From UBA4416 sp048498515 (GTDB lineage: Bacteria; Bacteroidota; Bacteroidia; B-17B0; Aurantibacillaceae), in NCBI GenBank assembly GCA_048498515.1, contig JBEHXV010000012.1, positions 62,001-126,000 of the forward strand: a stretch of 64,000 nucleotides of DNA. The letters run 5' to 3'. Of the stretch, positions 16,248 to 24,096 are shown in pieces. The first letter of the stretch is position 1; each line of letters opens with the position of its first letter. The notes below the pieces were generated by a model. That model saw only the letters and a program-made list of their open reading frames with translations, was not told where the DNA came from and made no database searches. The position numbers were made by a program, and so were the translations under genes.

Positions 16248-16682
16248 ATGGGTGCTGAACGGTATATAATGATTGTGGACGATGATGCGGATGACAGGAT
16301 GTTATTCGAGGATGCACTAAAAGAAGTGTCTGCCGAAACCAAATTAATTTCTCTTAACAATGGCATGGATCTGATGAATGTATTGCACAAAAAAGAGGTG
16401 CATGGCCCCGATGTGATTTTTTTAGACATTAATATGCCGGGTAAAAATGGTTTTGAATGCCTTGCTTCCATCCGCTCGAATCCAACACTAAAAAGCATTC
16501 CCATTATATTATATTCAACCTGTTCGCAGGAAGATACCATTAACAAAGCCTATAGCTCAGGGGCAAATTTGTATGTGAGCAAGCCCAATAATTTTAATGC
16601 TTTGAAAAAAATCATTGCTAAGGTTCTTGATAATGACTTTAGCAGTTTAATTGAGCGTCACCAATTTGTAGTTAGCGCATGA
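16248..16682 (+). CDS. Single-domain response regulator (Rcp1-like)
   Basis: A 144-residue receiver with IMIVDDDADDRMLFEDAL, VIFLDINMPGKNGFE (phosphoacceptor Asp), IILYSTCS and LYVSKPNNF (conserved Lys). There is no output domain. The longest open frame starts at 16167 and would add a hydrophobic stretch out of keeping with the family, so the ATG at 16248 is preferred; 16269 is a further option. It lies among the small stress genes and is the fourth plain receiver in the left half of the window. It probably acts in a relay with one of the nearby cytosolic kinases. Confidence 0.8.
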   Translation: MGAERYIMIVDDDADDRMLFEDALKEVSAETKLISLNNGMDLMNVLHKKEVHGPDVIFLDINMPGKNGFECLASIRSNPTLKSIPIILYSTCSQEDTINKAYSSGANLYVSKPNNFNALKKIIAKVLDNDFSSLIERHQFVVSA

Positions 16683-16687
16683 TGCCC

Positions 16688-16903
16688 TTATTCGTGGTTC
16701 ATGTTTTTCACCAGGTTCAAACCATAGGTATAGTTTGTTGAAAGGATCACGTCATTGCAGTCAAAATGCTTTATAACGCCATCCTTTTGCAGGGCTACTA
16801 TCCAGCAGGTATTCTGGTGCATGCCATAATCAATAATAAAAATAGCATGGCCTCGCCCCAATGGGGTTTCAACTAAAATAGCGGGATTCAACTGAAGGAT
16901 CAT
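16688..16903 (-). CDS. Small conserved protein, function unknown
   Basis: A 71-residue soluble protein, NPAILVETPLGRGHAIFIIDYGMHQNTCWIVALQKDG and on (residues 6-42), ending with KHFDCNDVILSTNYTYGLN. The pattern of a short beta barrel with GHAIFIIDYG and NTCWIV is one I know from small Bacteroidota proteins of unknown role. It converges tail to tail with the 16248 response regulator, five bases apart. Its promoter was not identified. Confidence 0.6.
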   Translation of the reverse strand: MILQLNPAILVETPLGRGHAIFIIDYGMHQNTCWIVALQKDGVIKHFDCNDVILSTNYTYGLNLVKNMNHE

Positions 16904-17000
16904 CGTTTTGTTTTTCCTTACAATTCAAAATGCGATACCACTTAAAAAATTCATTTTTAGCTTAATTTAAGTTAATTGCTACACTATGGGGCAATTGAAA

Positions 17001-17016
17001 TGGCACAAAAATTTTA
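17001..17016 (+). promoter_or_regulatory. Sigma-54-type promoter candidate for the 17045 gene
   Basis: TGGCACAAAAATTTTA, with a full TGGCAC -24 box. The T run is shifted by one base compared with the 15492 site. The ATG is 44 bases from the first T. Confidence 0.5.
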
Positions 17017-17044
17017 ATAGTAGATTAAATTAAAACCTATTATT

Positions 17045-17428
17045 ATGGAAACTACACCAGTAAACGAAAAGAATGAAATGAGCACATTGGTAGAATGTAT
17101 TAATGTGATACGTACCAGGGGATATAAAACCAACTTTATAGCGGTAAGCGGCGAAAGGATTAAAAACGAGGATGGGAAATTATATGACCCATCGGAAGTA
17201 AAGATAAACACCTTTTACCGTTTTGAAGGAGAAAGCGATCCGGGCGACAGTTCGATTTTGTATGCCATTGAAACAAACGATGGGAATAAAGGTTACATTA
17301 CCAACGCCTACGGCCCTTATGCCGATATAAAAGTATCAGCCTTTATTCATGGCGTTGAAGACATACAAAAACACGTGGGAAACAAGCATCCATCCTTCTG
17401 GCAAAAAGTAAAAAACATCTTTAGCTAA
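17045..17428 (+). CDS. Small PRPP-synthetase-like annotated protein, function unknown
   Basis: A 127-residue soluble protein. STLVECINVIRTRGYKTNF, FYRFEGESDPGDSSILYAIET and KGYITNAYGPYAD match a family of about 100-residue proteins in Bacteroidota usually labelled phosphoribosylpyrophosphate synthetase. It is far too short for that enzyme and has no PRPP-binding loop, so that label should not be read as function. It is a one-gene unit with its own TGGCAC promoter candidate and a terminator just after the stop. Membership of the sigma-54 island points to a stress role; that is inference. Confidence 0.7.
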   Translation: METTPVNEKNEMSTLVECINVIRTRGYKTNFIAVSGERIKNEDGKLYDPSEVKINTFYRFEGESDPGDSSILYAIETNDGNKGYITNAYGPYADIKVSAFIHGVEDIQKHVGNKHPSFWQKVKNIFS

Positions 17429-17434
17429 TGATAC

Positions 17435-17468
17435 AAAAAGCCCCCAATAATTATTGAGGGCTTTTTTT
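17435..17468 (+). terminator. Intrinsic terminator
   Basis: Stem aaaaagccc / gggcttttt with an inner aataattatt palindrome and an eight-T run. It ends the 17045 gene. Confidence 0.9.
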
Positions 17469-17485
17469 TGCGCCAGGTTTATCAT

Positions 17486-17518
17486 AAAAAAAGCCCTGCA
17501 TTCTTGCAGGGCTTTTTT
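17486..17518 (-). terminator. Intrinsic terminator for the minus-strand receiver-like gene
   Basis: Perfect stem aaaaaagccctgca / tgcagggctttttt with a ttct loop. It lies 19 bases beyond the stop of the 17537 gene and works in its direction; it is symmetric enough to work in both. Confidence 0.85.
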
Positions 17519-17536
17519 ACGGTTTAAAAGATTGCT

Positions 17537-18052
17537 TTAGATGGTATGCATCATTTTCAGAGCAATTAAAACAACAATGCCTATGGTTAAAAAAGTCATA
17601 ATGAATATGGCTACAAATTTACTAACGCCAAATTCTCTTACAATGAAACGGATGGGCGATGAAGCAATGTGGTATATCATGTACTGCAATTTGCTCCAGG
17701 CGCCATACCTGTTGGGAATAAAACCTTTAGCGCCCATATTAATGGCATTTACAGCGGTTTCAATATCCTCGTCGGAGCTTAATACAACTACTTCGGTAGT
17801 AGTGCATTTTGCTTTTACTTTTTTTACAATGTCCACCACATCCGCGTTGGTTTTTGTATGCGCGTCGTACAAGTAATCGTCAACAACTACCAGGTCGACA
17901 TTGGTTGTTAATTTGCTGAAAAATGACTCGCTGTTAAAGAACAACGATACATTCATCATATGCCCGAAACGTTTTTCTAAAAAATGTTTCAATTTGTCGG
18001 CAATCCTAATGTCATCATTTAATATGAAGACATTTAATGTCTGGGATTTCAT
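17537..18052 (-). CDS. Tail-anchored, atypical receiver-domain protein
   Basis: A 171-residue protein. Residues 1-125 follow the receiver fold: VFILNDDIRIADKL (acidic pocket), LVVVDDYLYDA (candidate phosphoacceptor Asp), VVVLSSDED and GAKGFIPNRYG. The conserved Lys expected after the last strand is replaced (FIPN), so phosphorylation-driven switching may be altered or lost. The last 30 residues form one membrane helix, KFVAIFIMTFLTIGIVVLIAL, placing the receiver on the inner face of the membrane. Receiver domains with a C-terminal anchor and no output domain are unusual. A weak TGGAAT-type site lies 60 bases upstream. It is beside rpoN and may tie the relay to the membrane. Confidence 0.7.
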   Translation of the reverse strand: MKSQTLNVFILNDDIRIADKLKHFLEKRFGHMMNVSLFFNSESFFSKLTTNVDLVVVDDYLYDAHTKTNADVVDIVKKVKAKCTTTEVVVLSSDEDIETAVNAINMGAKGFIPNRYGAWSKLQYMIYHIASSPIRFIVREFGVSKFVAIFIMTFLTIGIVVLIALKMMHTI

Positions 18053-18172
18053 AACGTTAATTTTATAGGGTTTATTAATACTATCTATTATGAATGCTAA
18101 AAAATTATTCCATTGAAAAAGATCGTGTTACAGTATTCATATGATGTAATTGTGTACTATTTTCTACAAAAA

Positions 18173-19642
18173 CTAAGCTGCTTTTCTGTAATTTTTATTC
18201 GGGATGTTCAATTCATCCCTGTATTTGGCAATAGTTCGTCTTGAGATCAGGAATTTTTTCTCTTCCAACAGTTTCACCAATTCATCGTCGCTGAATGGCT
18301 TGCTCTTATCTTCTTCCTGGATGCAACTTACCAACACCTGTTTGATCTTGTTCACACTCACTACCTCTCCATTAGCATCGGCCATACCCTGTACAAACAG
18401 GTCTTTTATCAATAAGGTACCCATTGGGGTTGCAATGTATTTACTATTCGCAATCCTTGATACAGTTGATACATCGGAATTTATTTCTTCGGCAATGTTT
18501 TTAAGGATCAGTGCTTTTAAATCGTTGCGGTTACCGGTAATGAAAAACTGTTTTTGATGCTTTACAATTGCCCTCGCCACCGATACCATCATGCTTTCTC
18601 TTTGTTGTAATGCTTCAATGAACCACTTGGCGTTTTCCACTTTATCCTTAATAAATACCGAAGCTTCTTTTAAGCCTTTATCTTTTGACTTAGAGTACTC
18701 GTGAAGCATCTCCACATAATCCTCATTGATCTTTAACGCCGGTTGTTTGGCCTGGTTCAGGAACAACTCTACATTATCTCCATCAACAGTCACTGTAAAA
18801 TCAGGTACGATGGTAACCGCGGAGTTCGAATTTTCGCGCGAGGTACCTGCAGGTTTTGGATTCAATACTTTTATCTCATCCATCGCATCTTTAACATCTT
18901 CGTCCGTGATATCCAGCGCTTGTTTTATAACGTCGAATTTTTTCGCCGAAAGATCCTGCATGTGATCCTTTAAAATATAAATCGCGTTAAACGTATCCCT
19001 TGTTTTTGGTTGTTTCGCTTTTAACTGAAGGATCAGGCATTCCTGCAAGTCTTTGGCTGCAATACCTGCCGGTTCAAATTGTTTTATTTTGTTTAATACG
19101 GCAATCAGTTCATCCTCGTTCACCAAAACATTATGCTGAAACGATAATTCATCCGCTACTTCCGAAATATCCCTTCTTAAATAACCATCATCATCCAAAG
19201 ACTCAATGATGTACATGCCCAGCTGTTTTTCTTTATCAGATAGAGCCAGCATGTTTAGTTGCGTTATCAAGCCATCGGTAAAATGATTACTCTCAAGGAT
19301 CACCTGCTCTCTTTTATCTTCCTCGCCACTGCTATTATTGGCTTCGTATTTATAATCGTCAAGCGAATCCCGGTCCATGTAATCTGTATAGTCGTAATCC
19401 TCGCCAAGCTTTCCTTCGCTCACATAATCCTCATCAGGCTCTTTCGCATCTTCCTGTTGATTGTCTTCGGCCTCCGCTTTCGCTTCGTCGGTATCATATT
19501 CCAAAGCAGGATTGGCCGCCATTTCGTTAGCGATGTACTGTTCAAGTTCAACCGTATGCAGTGCAACGATATTGAATAACTGAATTTGCTTAAAAGTCAA
19601 CTTTTGAGTTTGCTTTTGCGTTTGTGATTGTATAATTGCCAT
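18173..19642 (-). CDS. rpoN: RNA polymerase sigma-54 factor
   Basis: A 489-residue protein. Region I at the N-terminus is glutamine-rich (QSQTQKQTQKLTFKQIQLFNI, residues 4-24) and contacts activators. An acidic region II follows (EAKAEAEDNQQEDAKEPDED). The core-binding and helix-turn-helix parts include ISEVADELSFQHN and IAEEINSDVSTVSRIANSKYI. The RpoN box near the end reads SRRTIAKYRDELNIP, the signature that reads the -24 element. The length is normal. Sigma-54 needs an AAA+ activator, and one is encoded 2 kb away. The small DUF1328 gene lies just upstream on the same strand, separated by a hairpin. Confidence 0.97.
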   Translation of the reverse strand: MAIIQSQTQKQTQKLTFKQIQLFNIVALHTVELEQYIANEMAANPALEYDTDEAKAEAEDNQQEDAKEPDEDYVSEGKLGEDYDYTDYMDRDSLDDYKYEANNSSGEEDKREQVILESNHFTDGLITQLNMLALSDKEKQLGMYIIESLDDDGYLRRDISEVADELSFQHNVLVNEDELIAVLNKIKQFEPAGIAAKDLQECLILQLKAKQPKTRDTFNAIYILKDHMQDLSAKKFDVIKQALDITDEDVKDAMDEIKVLNPKPAGTSRENSNSAVTIVPDFTVTVDGDNVELFLNQAKQPALKINEDYVEMLHEYSKSKDKGLKEASVFIKDKVENAKWFIEALQQRESMMVSVARAIVKHQKQFFITGNRNDLKALILKNIAEEINSDVSTVSRIANSKYIATPMGTLLIKDLFVQGMADANGEVVSVNKIKQVLVSCIQEEDKSKPFSDDELVKLLEEKKFLISRRTIAKYRDELNIPNKNYRKAA

Positions 19643-19682
19643 AGGGTTAAATTTTTATGTGTTAAACAAATTTTACAACAAA

Positions 19683-19710
19683 CCCACACCTGCTTATTGG
19701 CAGGCATGGG
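19683..19710 (-). terminator. Hairpin between DUF1328 gene and rpoN, possible attenuator
   Basis: On the minus strand cccatgcctgc and gcaggtgtggg pair around a caataa loop, then tttgttgt. The T run is poor, so it may only reduce read-through from the DUF1328 gene into rpoN. Confidence 0.5.
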
Positions 19711-19716
19711 TATGAA

Positions 19717-19893
19717 TTAGTCTTTTATTTTCTTTACGATCGATCCTCCTACAATAAGAGATATGATAAACAGCACTAAGAAAATAAAGAATAAAATTTT
19801 AGCGATTCCGGCTGCACTTGCTGCAATACCCGTAAATCCAAATAGCCCTGCTATTAAAGCAACAACTAAAAATATTAATGACCAACGTAACAT
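19717..19893 (-). CDS. DUF1328 (UPF0391) small membrane protein
   Basis: A 58-residue protein found by direct translation of the minus strand. MLRWSLIFLVVALIAGLFGF is the first membrane helix, TGIAASAAGIAKI the conserved small-residue loop, and LFFIFLVLFIISLIVGG the second helix, ending SIVKKIKD. This is the complete DUF1328 pattern. Members are two-helix inner-membrane proteins linked to stress in many bacteria; the mechanism is not known. It has a TGGCAC promoter candidate 61 bases upstream and sits directly ahead of rpoN. Confidence 0.85.
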   Translation of the reverse strand: MLRWSLIFLVVALIAGLFGFTGIAASAAGIAKILFFIFLVLFIISLIVGGSIVKKIKD

Positions 19894-19938
19894 AGCTTTA
19901 GGTTTTTAAAGGTTAATACTTATTATACACTCATGTAT

Positions 19939-19954
19939 TATAAGAATAGTGCCA
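19939..19954 (-). promoter_or_regulatory. Sigma-54-type promoter candidate for the DUF1328 gene
   Basis: Read on the minus strand: TGGCACTATTCTTATA. It has a full TGGCAC -24 box and TT at the proper place for -12, but TTAT in place of TTGC. Read-through would carry transcription into rpoN and so could allow autoactivation. Confidence 0.5.
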
Positions 19955-20026
19955 AGCCGTAAACAACTGAGAACAAGCCGTTTATACACAGCACACTTTT
20001 TTGTGAGGTGTGTTTTTTGAGGAATA

Positions 20027-20046
20027 AATTCCCCAAGGAGGGGATT
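20027..20046 (-). terminator. Weak terminator of the CHASE3 kinase gene
   Basis: On the minus strand aatcccc and ggggaatt pair around tcctt, followed by tattcc. The T run is short. It lies just beyond the stop codon at 20064. Confidence 0.45.
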
Positions 20047-20063
20047 TTAATCATTTGGATGAA

Positions 20064-21440
20064 TTACTTTACCCGGGGGAAGAACAATAAGAACCTGGTT
20101 CCTTCTGTATGGTCCGGATCGATCATGATCCAGCTGTGATGGTTAATCATAATACGCTTGCAGATACTTAAACCCATGCCTTTACTCTTTGACGTAGTAT
20201 CCGAGAGCTGCTGAAAAAGGTCGAACACCTTGCCATGATATACACGTTCTATACCCTGACCATTGTCTTTAACGGCAATTACCCTATAGCGGATGTTTCT
20301 TAACTGTGGTATGGTGCGGCACAGATGCTGCGCATTTGTCATTTCAGTGATCTCAATCTTTAAGGGCCTGGTAGCATGCCTGAAATCGATCGCATTCCTA
20401 ACCAGGTTTTCAAACACCGTTTTCAACTGTCCTTCATCGCCACGAATATGCATATGTTCGGGAAGGTTTACGTCAACTGTATTTTCCCAGTTGTTATCGT
20501 TAAGCAATTGTTTTATGATAGCGTTAAGTTCAAACTTTTTAAAAACAGGAACTACTGTTAGTAAAGAATAGTAATCAACAATGGCATTATTTATCTCGGC
20601 CTGGTCGCTGTATACTTTTTTGATCCTGTTAATCGTATCATCCTGGTTCAGGTTAGTGTGTTTAGTATGTTCCAGCAGGTTTACCAATGTCTGCATTTTA
20701 CGCATGGGTTCCTGCAAATTATGCGTACCGGCATAGGTAAGGGCTTCCAGTTCTTCGTTCAATGTTTTTAGTTGAAAGTTTTTTGTTTTAAGTTCCGATA
20801 AATAATTCTGACTACGGTTAAAAAAGGAAATAATGCCAACGCAGGTGATACAGCATATAATGAAGGCGATGATTAAAGACCTGAAGCCCGTTGTTTTAGT
20901 TTCATCCGAATTTTTTTCGCGATACTGGTTTTGTTGTTTTAGCAGGGTTTGTTCGTTTGTGCTAATCCGCTCAATAAGGCTTCTTACTTTATCCATGTAA
21001 AGCCTGCTTTTAGTGAATTTAAAGGCTGCTTTTTCATCCTGGCTTATCCGCTCCAGGTTTTTCCTTAAAAGTTCAAGCCGTGCATTGATTACCTCCTTTA
21101 AGGTATCCATCCGTTTTTGCTGCTTGTAACTGTCGTAAGTTTGGTAATCGAGCTTCAAAAAAAAGCCCTGGAGCTTGCCAAGGCTATGCTGGTACTGGTC
21201 CAAAAAAACCGAGTCCTTGGTAATAATAAATCCTCGCTGACCTGTTTCTGCACTCAATAATTCATTTTCAAGATCCCTGAGGTTAAATAAAGCTTCATAA
21301 GCCCGGTCGACCCTGGCGGCATATTTTTCAGCGGCATTTAATTTGCTTACGTAGTAAAAACAAATTGCCAAAAGTGAAAATAGGGCCATGCAGACACCAA
21401 AATATATCAAAATTCGTTTTTTATTCATAAATTTCAGCAT
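20064..21440 (-). CDS. CHASE3-type membrane histidine kinase
   Basis: A 458-residue protein. A first membrane helix (ILIYFGVCMALFSLLAICFYYV) leads into a periplasmic helical domain with ELLSAETGQRGFIITKD, the CHASE3 signature; a second membrane helix lies near 190-208. A coiled linker precedes the phosphoacceptor segment YAGTHNLQEPMRKMQ, whose His aligns with the SHDLQEP motif of related kinases. The ATPase domain has NLVRNAIDF, VKDNGQGIE and GMGLSICKRI. It is divergent from the NtrC operon and shares a 44-base gap with it, so it is a likely partner. A TATCTTTG element at 21447-21454 lies six bases before the start codon; a second ATG is at 21428. Confidence 0.9.
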   Translation of the reverse strand: MLKFMNKKRILIYFGVCMALFSLLAICFYYVSKLNAAEKYAARVDRAYEALFNLRDLENELLSAETGQRGFIITKDSVFLDQYQHSLGKLQGFFLKLDYQTYDSYKQQKRMDTLKEVINARLELLRKNLERISQDEKAAFKFTKSRLYMDKVRSLIERISTNEQTLLKQQNQYREKNSDETKTTGFRSLIIAFIICCITCVGIISFFNRSQNYLSELKTKNFQLKTLNEELEALTYAGTHNLQEPMRKMQTLVNLLEHTKHTNLNQDDTINRIKKVYSDQAEINNAIVDYYSLLTVVPVFKKFELNAIIKQLLNDNNWENTVDVNLPEHMHIRGDEGQLKTVFENLVRNAIDFRHATRPLKIEITEMTNAQHLCRTIPQLRNIRYRVIAVKDNGQGIERVYHGKVFDLFQQLSDTTSKSKGMGLSICKRIMINHHSWIMIDPDHTEGTRFLLFFPRVK

Positions 21441-21446
21441 CTAACA

Positions 21447-21454
21447 CAAAGATA
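21447..21454 (-). promoter_or_regulatory. Housekeeping -7 element of the CHASE3 kinase gene
   Basis: Minus-strand TATCTTTG, a perfect TAnnTTTG, six bases before the ATG at 21440. The transcript would be almost leaderless. Confidence 0.45.
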
Positions 21455-21484
21455 ATCCTAAACTAAAACAAAAAACAACCATAT

Positions 21485-22945
21485 ATGGCTAATATTTTAA
21501 TTATAGATGATGACAAGGACATATGTCAGCTTCTAAGTAGATTTTTATCTAAAAATGGGTTTGAGGTTACCGTTGCCAATACGGGAAAAACAGCGATAGA
21601 ATATGTTGTGAATAATAAACCGGACATTGTGTTGTGCGATTTCAGGCTTGAGGACATGACCGGGAAAGACATTCTTGTTAAAATAAAAGAGCTTCACCCC
21701 CATGTTCCGGTAATTATCATGACTGGTTACAGCGATGTGAGAATGGCGGTAACCATTATGAAATTAGGCGCTTTTGATTACGTAACCAAACCACTTTTAC
21801 CGGAAGAAATTTTGCTGACCCTTAAACGGGCCCTTGAAACAGAGTCCAAAGGAAGTAAAGAAGCCGTTTCCGACGAAGATGCTCCTGCCAGTAGTTCATC
21901 GGAGCCTGCTAAACCGGTTAAAAAGAGCAAGGGCAAATATATTTTTGGCAACAGCGCCGCCTTTAAAGTAATACTCGACCAAATTCACCTGGTGGCTCCC
22001 ACCAATTATAGTATTATTATTTATGGCGAAAGCGGCAGCGGTAAAGAATCCATTGCCAACGAAATTCATAACAACAGCAAGCGTAAGGAGCACCCTTTTG
22101 TAGCTATTGATTGCGGCGCCATGTCGAAAGAGCTGGCTGCCAGCGAGCTATTTGGTCATGAAAAAGGCTCTTTTACGGGCGCTATTAACCAAAAGCAGGG
22201 CAGCTTTGAGCTGGCCAACGGAGGAACTATTTTCCTGGATGAGATTGGGAATTTACCCTACGATATACAGGTGATGTTACTGCGCGTAGTGCAGGAACGT
22301 AAGATGCGCCGGGTGGGTGGCACAAAGGATATTGACCTGGATGTAAGGATTATTGTGGCAAGTAACGAACGCCTGTCGGAAGCAGCTAAAAAAGGCCGTT
22401 TCAGGGAAGATTTATACCACCGTTTCAACGAGTTTAGCATTGACCTTCCTCCATTAAAAAACCGCCAGGAGGACATTAAATTATTCGCCGAGTTTTTCTT
22501 AAACAAAACCAACCAGGAGTTGGGCAAATCGGTTAAAGGTTTTAGCCCTGAAGTGTTGAAAGTGTTTTACCAATACAACTGGCCAGGCAACTTAAGGGAA
22601 CTTAACAATGTGATTAAACGTTCTACGTTGCTTACATCGGGCAGTTTAATAGAAGTAAGTTCCCTACCTTTTGAGATCACGCATTACGAAAAACTCAATT
22701 TTGAAGAGGCTAAACCCGACCCCATCAATGTGGTAACCCTGCCCTCTACTCCTACCAAAAAAACGCATGAATTAAATGAGTTTGGAATGAAGTATGCCAG
22801 CATTGATGCTGAGTTTGAACTGATTGTGGAAGCTTTGAAAAAATGCAATTATAATAAAAGTAAAGCGGCACAAATGCTCAATATTGACAGGAAGACCCTA
22901 TACAATAAAATGAAACAATACAAAGAATTTAACGGCAACCTGTAA
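21485..22945 (+). CDS. NtrC-family sigma-54 activator (response regulator)
   Basis: A 486-residue protein in three parts. The receiver (1-120) has LIIDDDKDICQLL, the phosphoacceptor Asp52 (VLCDFRLEDMTG) and Lys102 (VTKPLLPEE). The AAA+ domain (about 150-390) has Walker A GESGSGKE near 181-188, the sigma-54-contacting loop GSFTGA (usual form GAFTGA) near 229, Walker B TIFLDEIGNLP and the arginine-finger region GRFREDLYHRFNEF. The C-terminus is a Fis-type helix-turn-helix (NKSKAAQMLNIDRKTLYNKM). It should open sigma-54 promoters when phosphorylated. It heads an operon with two kinases and is the best candidate activator of the promoter set in this island. Confidence 0.96.
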   Translation: MANILIIDDDKDICQLLSRFLSKNGFEVTVANTGKTAIEYVVNNKPDIVLCDFRLEDMTGKDILVKIKELHPHVPVIIMTGYSDVRMAVTIMKLGAFDYVTKPLLPEEILLTLKRALETESKGSKEAVSDEDAPASSSSEPAKPVKKSKGKYIFGNSAAFKVILDQIHLVAPTNYSIIIYGESGSGKESIANEIHNNSKRKEHPFVAIDCGAMSKELAASELFGHEKGSFTGAINQKQGSFELANGGTIFLDEIGNLPYDIQVMLLRVVQERKMRRVGGTKDIDLDVRIIVASNERLSEAAKKGRFREDLYHRFNEFSIDLPPLKNRQEDIKLFAEFFLNKTNQELGKSVKGFSPEVLKVFYQYNWPGNLRELNNVIKRSTLLTSGSLIEVSSLPFEITHYEKLNFEEAKPDPINVVTLPSTPTKKTHELNEFGMKYASIDAEFELIVEALKKCNYNKSKAAQMLNIDRKTLYNKMKQYKEFNGNL

Positions 22946-24096
22946 TGATAGCGAATCAATTTATCCCTAAACTTGTTGAGGAATTTTCTCCACACATTGA
23001 GAAAATTCTACAATTTGGGGTGTGCACAATTGATTCGAACACGTTAAAATCGACCTGGAGCAGTGGCGTATATGACATATTGGGGCTTGAACCCCTTTCG
23101 GTTGAACCCGGTCCCGAAAATTTTTTAAAGCATATTAATGTCGTGGATTTACCGGTGGTTTTAAAATCCATCGATGAATCCAAACAAACGCAAAAGCCTT
23201 ATAAAATTGAGTTTTGTATTACCGATGCAAACGGGGTGCAGAAAAAACTAAAAGCTGAAAATTTTTTCAGGTATGATAACGAAGCATTGGTTGAACAAAA
23301 AATAGTGATTAAAAATATCACCGAAAGCTACCTGCACAACCAGCAGCTTGAACTTAAAATTGACCAGCTTAACAAAGCGAACAACAACCTAAAGGAGTTT
23401 GTTCATGTGGCTTCGCACGACCTGCAGGAGCCTCTGCGTAAAATAGCCGTTTTTACCGAAAAGCTTAATGCCGAATTTAGCCATAACCTGGAAGAAGGCG
23501 CTAAGGTGTCCATTTCAAAAATATCCAACTCTGTAAAAAGCATGCAATCATTGCTCGAGGATCTTCTCAACTTTTCGACACTGGCGGCAAACGACATCGA
23601 ATTTAAAAAGGTATCGGTAAACGAGATCATAAAATCCGTGCTTTCCGATCTTGAAATTAAGGTGGAAAAATCGAACTGCACGTTAAACTGTGCCGATATT
23701 CCATTGATAGATGGTTACCCTACACAAATCAGGCAATTGTTCAGCAACCTTATCAACAACTCCATCAAATTTAAAAAAGAAGGAACGGCACCCGTCATAA
23801 AAATTCATTGCGAAGAAGCCGACCCGAAGGAATACCTGCAGTTGCCCATACTGTTATACAAGCACTATATTAAAATTACCATCAGCGATAACGGGATTGG
23901 TTTTGACCAGGTATATGCAGAAAAAATATTCCAAGTATTTCAGCGTCTGCATAGCAAAGCTGAATATGCGGGATCAGGCATCGGTCTTTCCATCTGCAAA
24001 AAAATAATGGACAACCATCACGGATATATCTTTGCGAACAGCATACCCGGAGCCGGCGCTACTTTTACTCTTCTCTTCCCTAAAACACAACACTAA
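22945..24096 (+). CDS. PAS-domain cytosolic histidine kinase
   Basis: A 383-residue protein without membrane segments. Residues 1-130 hold a PAS-like domain (FGVCTIDSNTLKSTWSSGVY, with a PAC segment around YKIEFCI). The phosphoacceptor motif is VHVASHDLQEPLRKI. The ATPase domain has NLINNSIKFK, ISDNGIGFDQ and GSGIGLSICKKI. Its ATG overlaps the stop of the NtrC gene (TAATG), which implies translational coupling. It is one of two kinases in the same operon as the activator. Confidence 0.92.
   Translation: MIANQFIPKLVEEFSPHIEKILQFGVCTIDSNTLKSTWSSGVYDILGLEPLSVEPGPENFLKHINVVDLPVVLKSIDESKQTQKPYKIEFCITDANGVQKKLKAENFFRYDNEALVEQKIVIKNITESYLHNQQLELKIDQLNKANNNLKEFVHVASHDLQEPLRKIAVFTEKLNAEFSHNLEEGAKVSISKISNSVKSMQSLLEDLLNFSTLAANDIEFKKVSVNEIIKSVLSDLEIKVEKSNCTLNCADIPLIDGYPTQIRQLFSNLINNSIKFKKEGTAPVIKIHCEEADPKEYLQLPILLYKHYIKITISDNGIGFDQVYAEKIFQVFQRLHSKAEYAGSGIGLSICKKIMDNHHGYIFANSIPGAGATFTLLFPKTQH

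Noticed and set aside
17045..17428. Reading the 127-residue protein as a true PRPP synthetase
   Set aside because: It is less than half the enzyme's length and has no PRPP or ATP loop; only the customary family label suggests it.
18097..18112. TGGAATAATTTTTTAG ahead of the tail-anchored receiver gene (minus strand)
   Set aside because: Spacing fits the promoter set, but the -24 box departs from TGGCA at two places; too weak to list as a feature.
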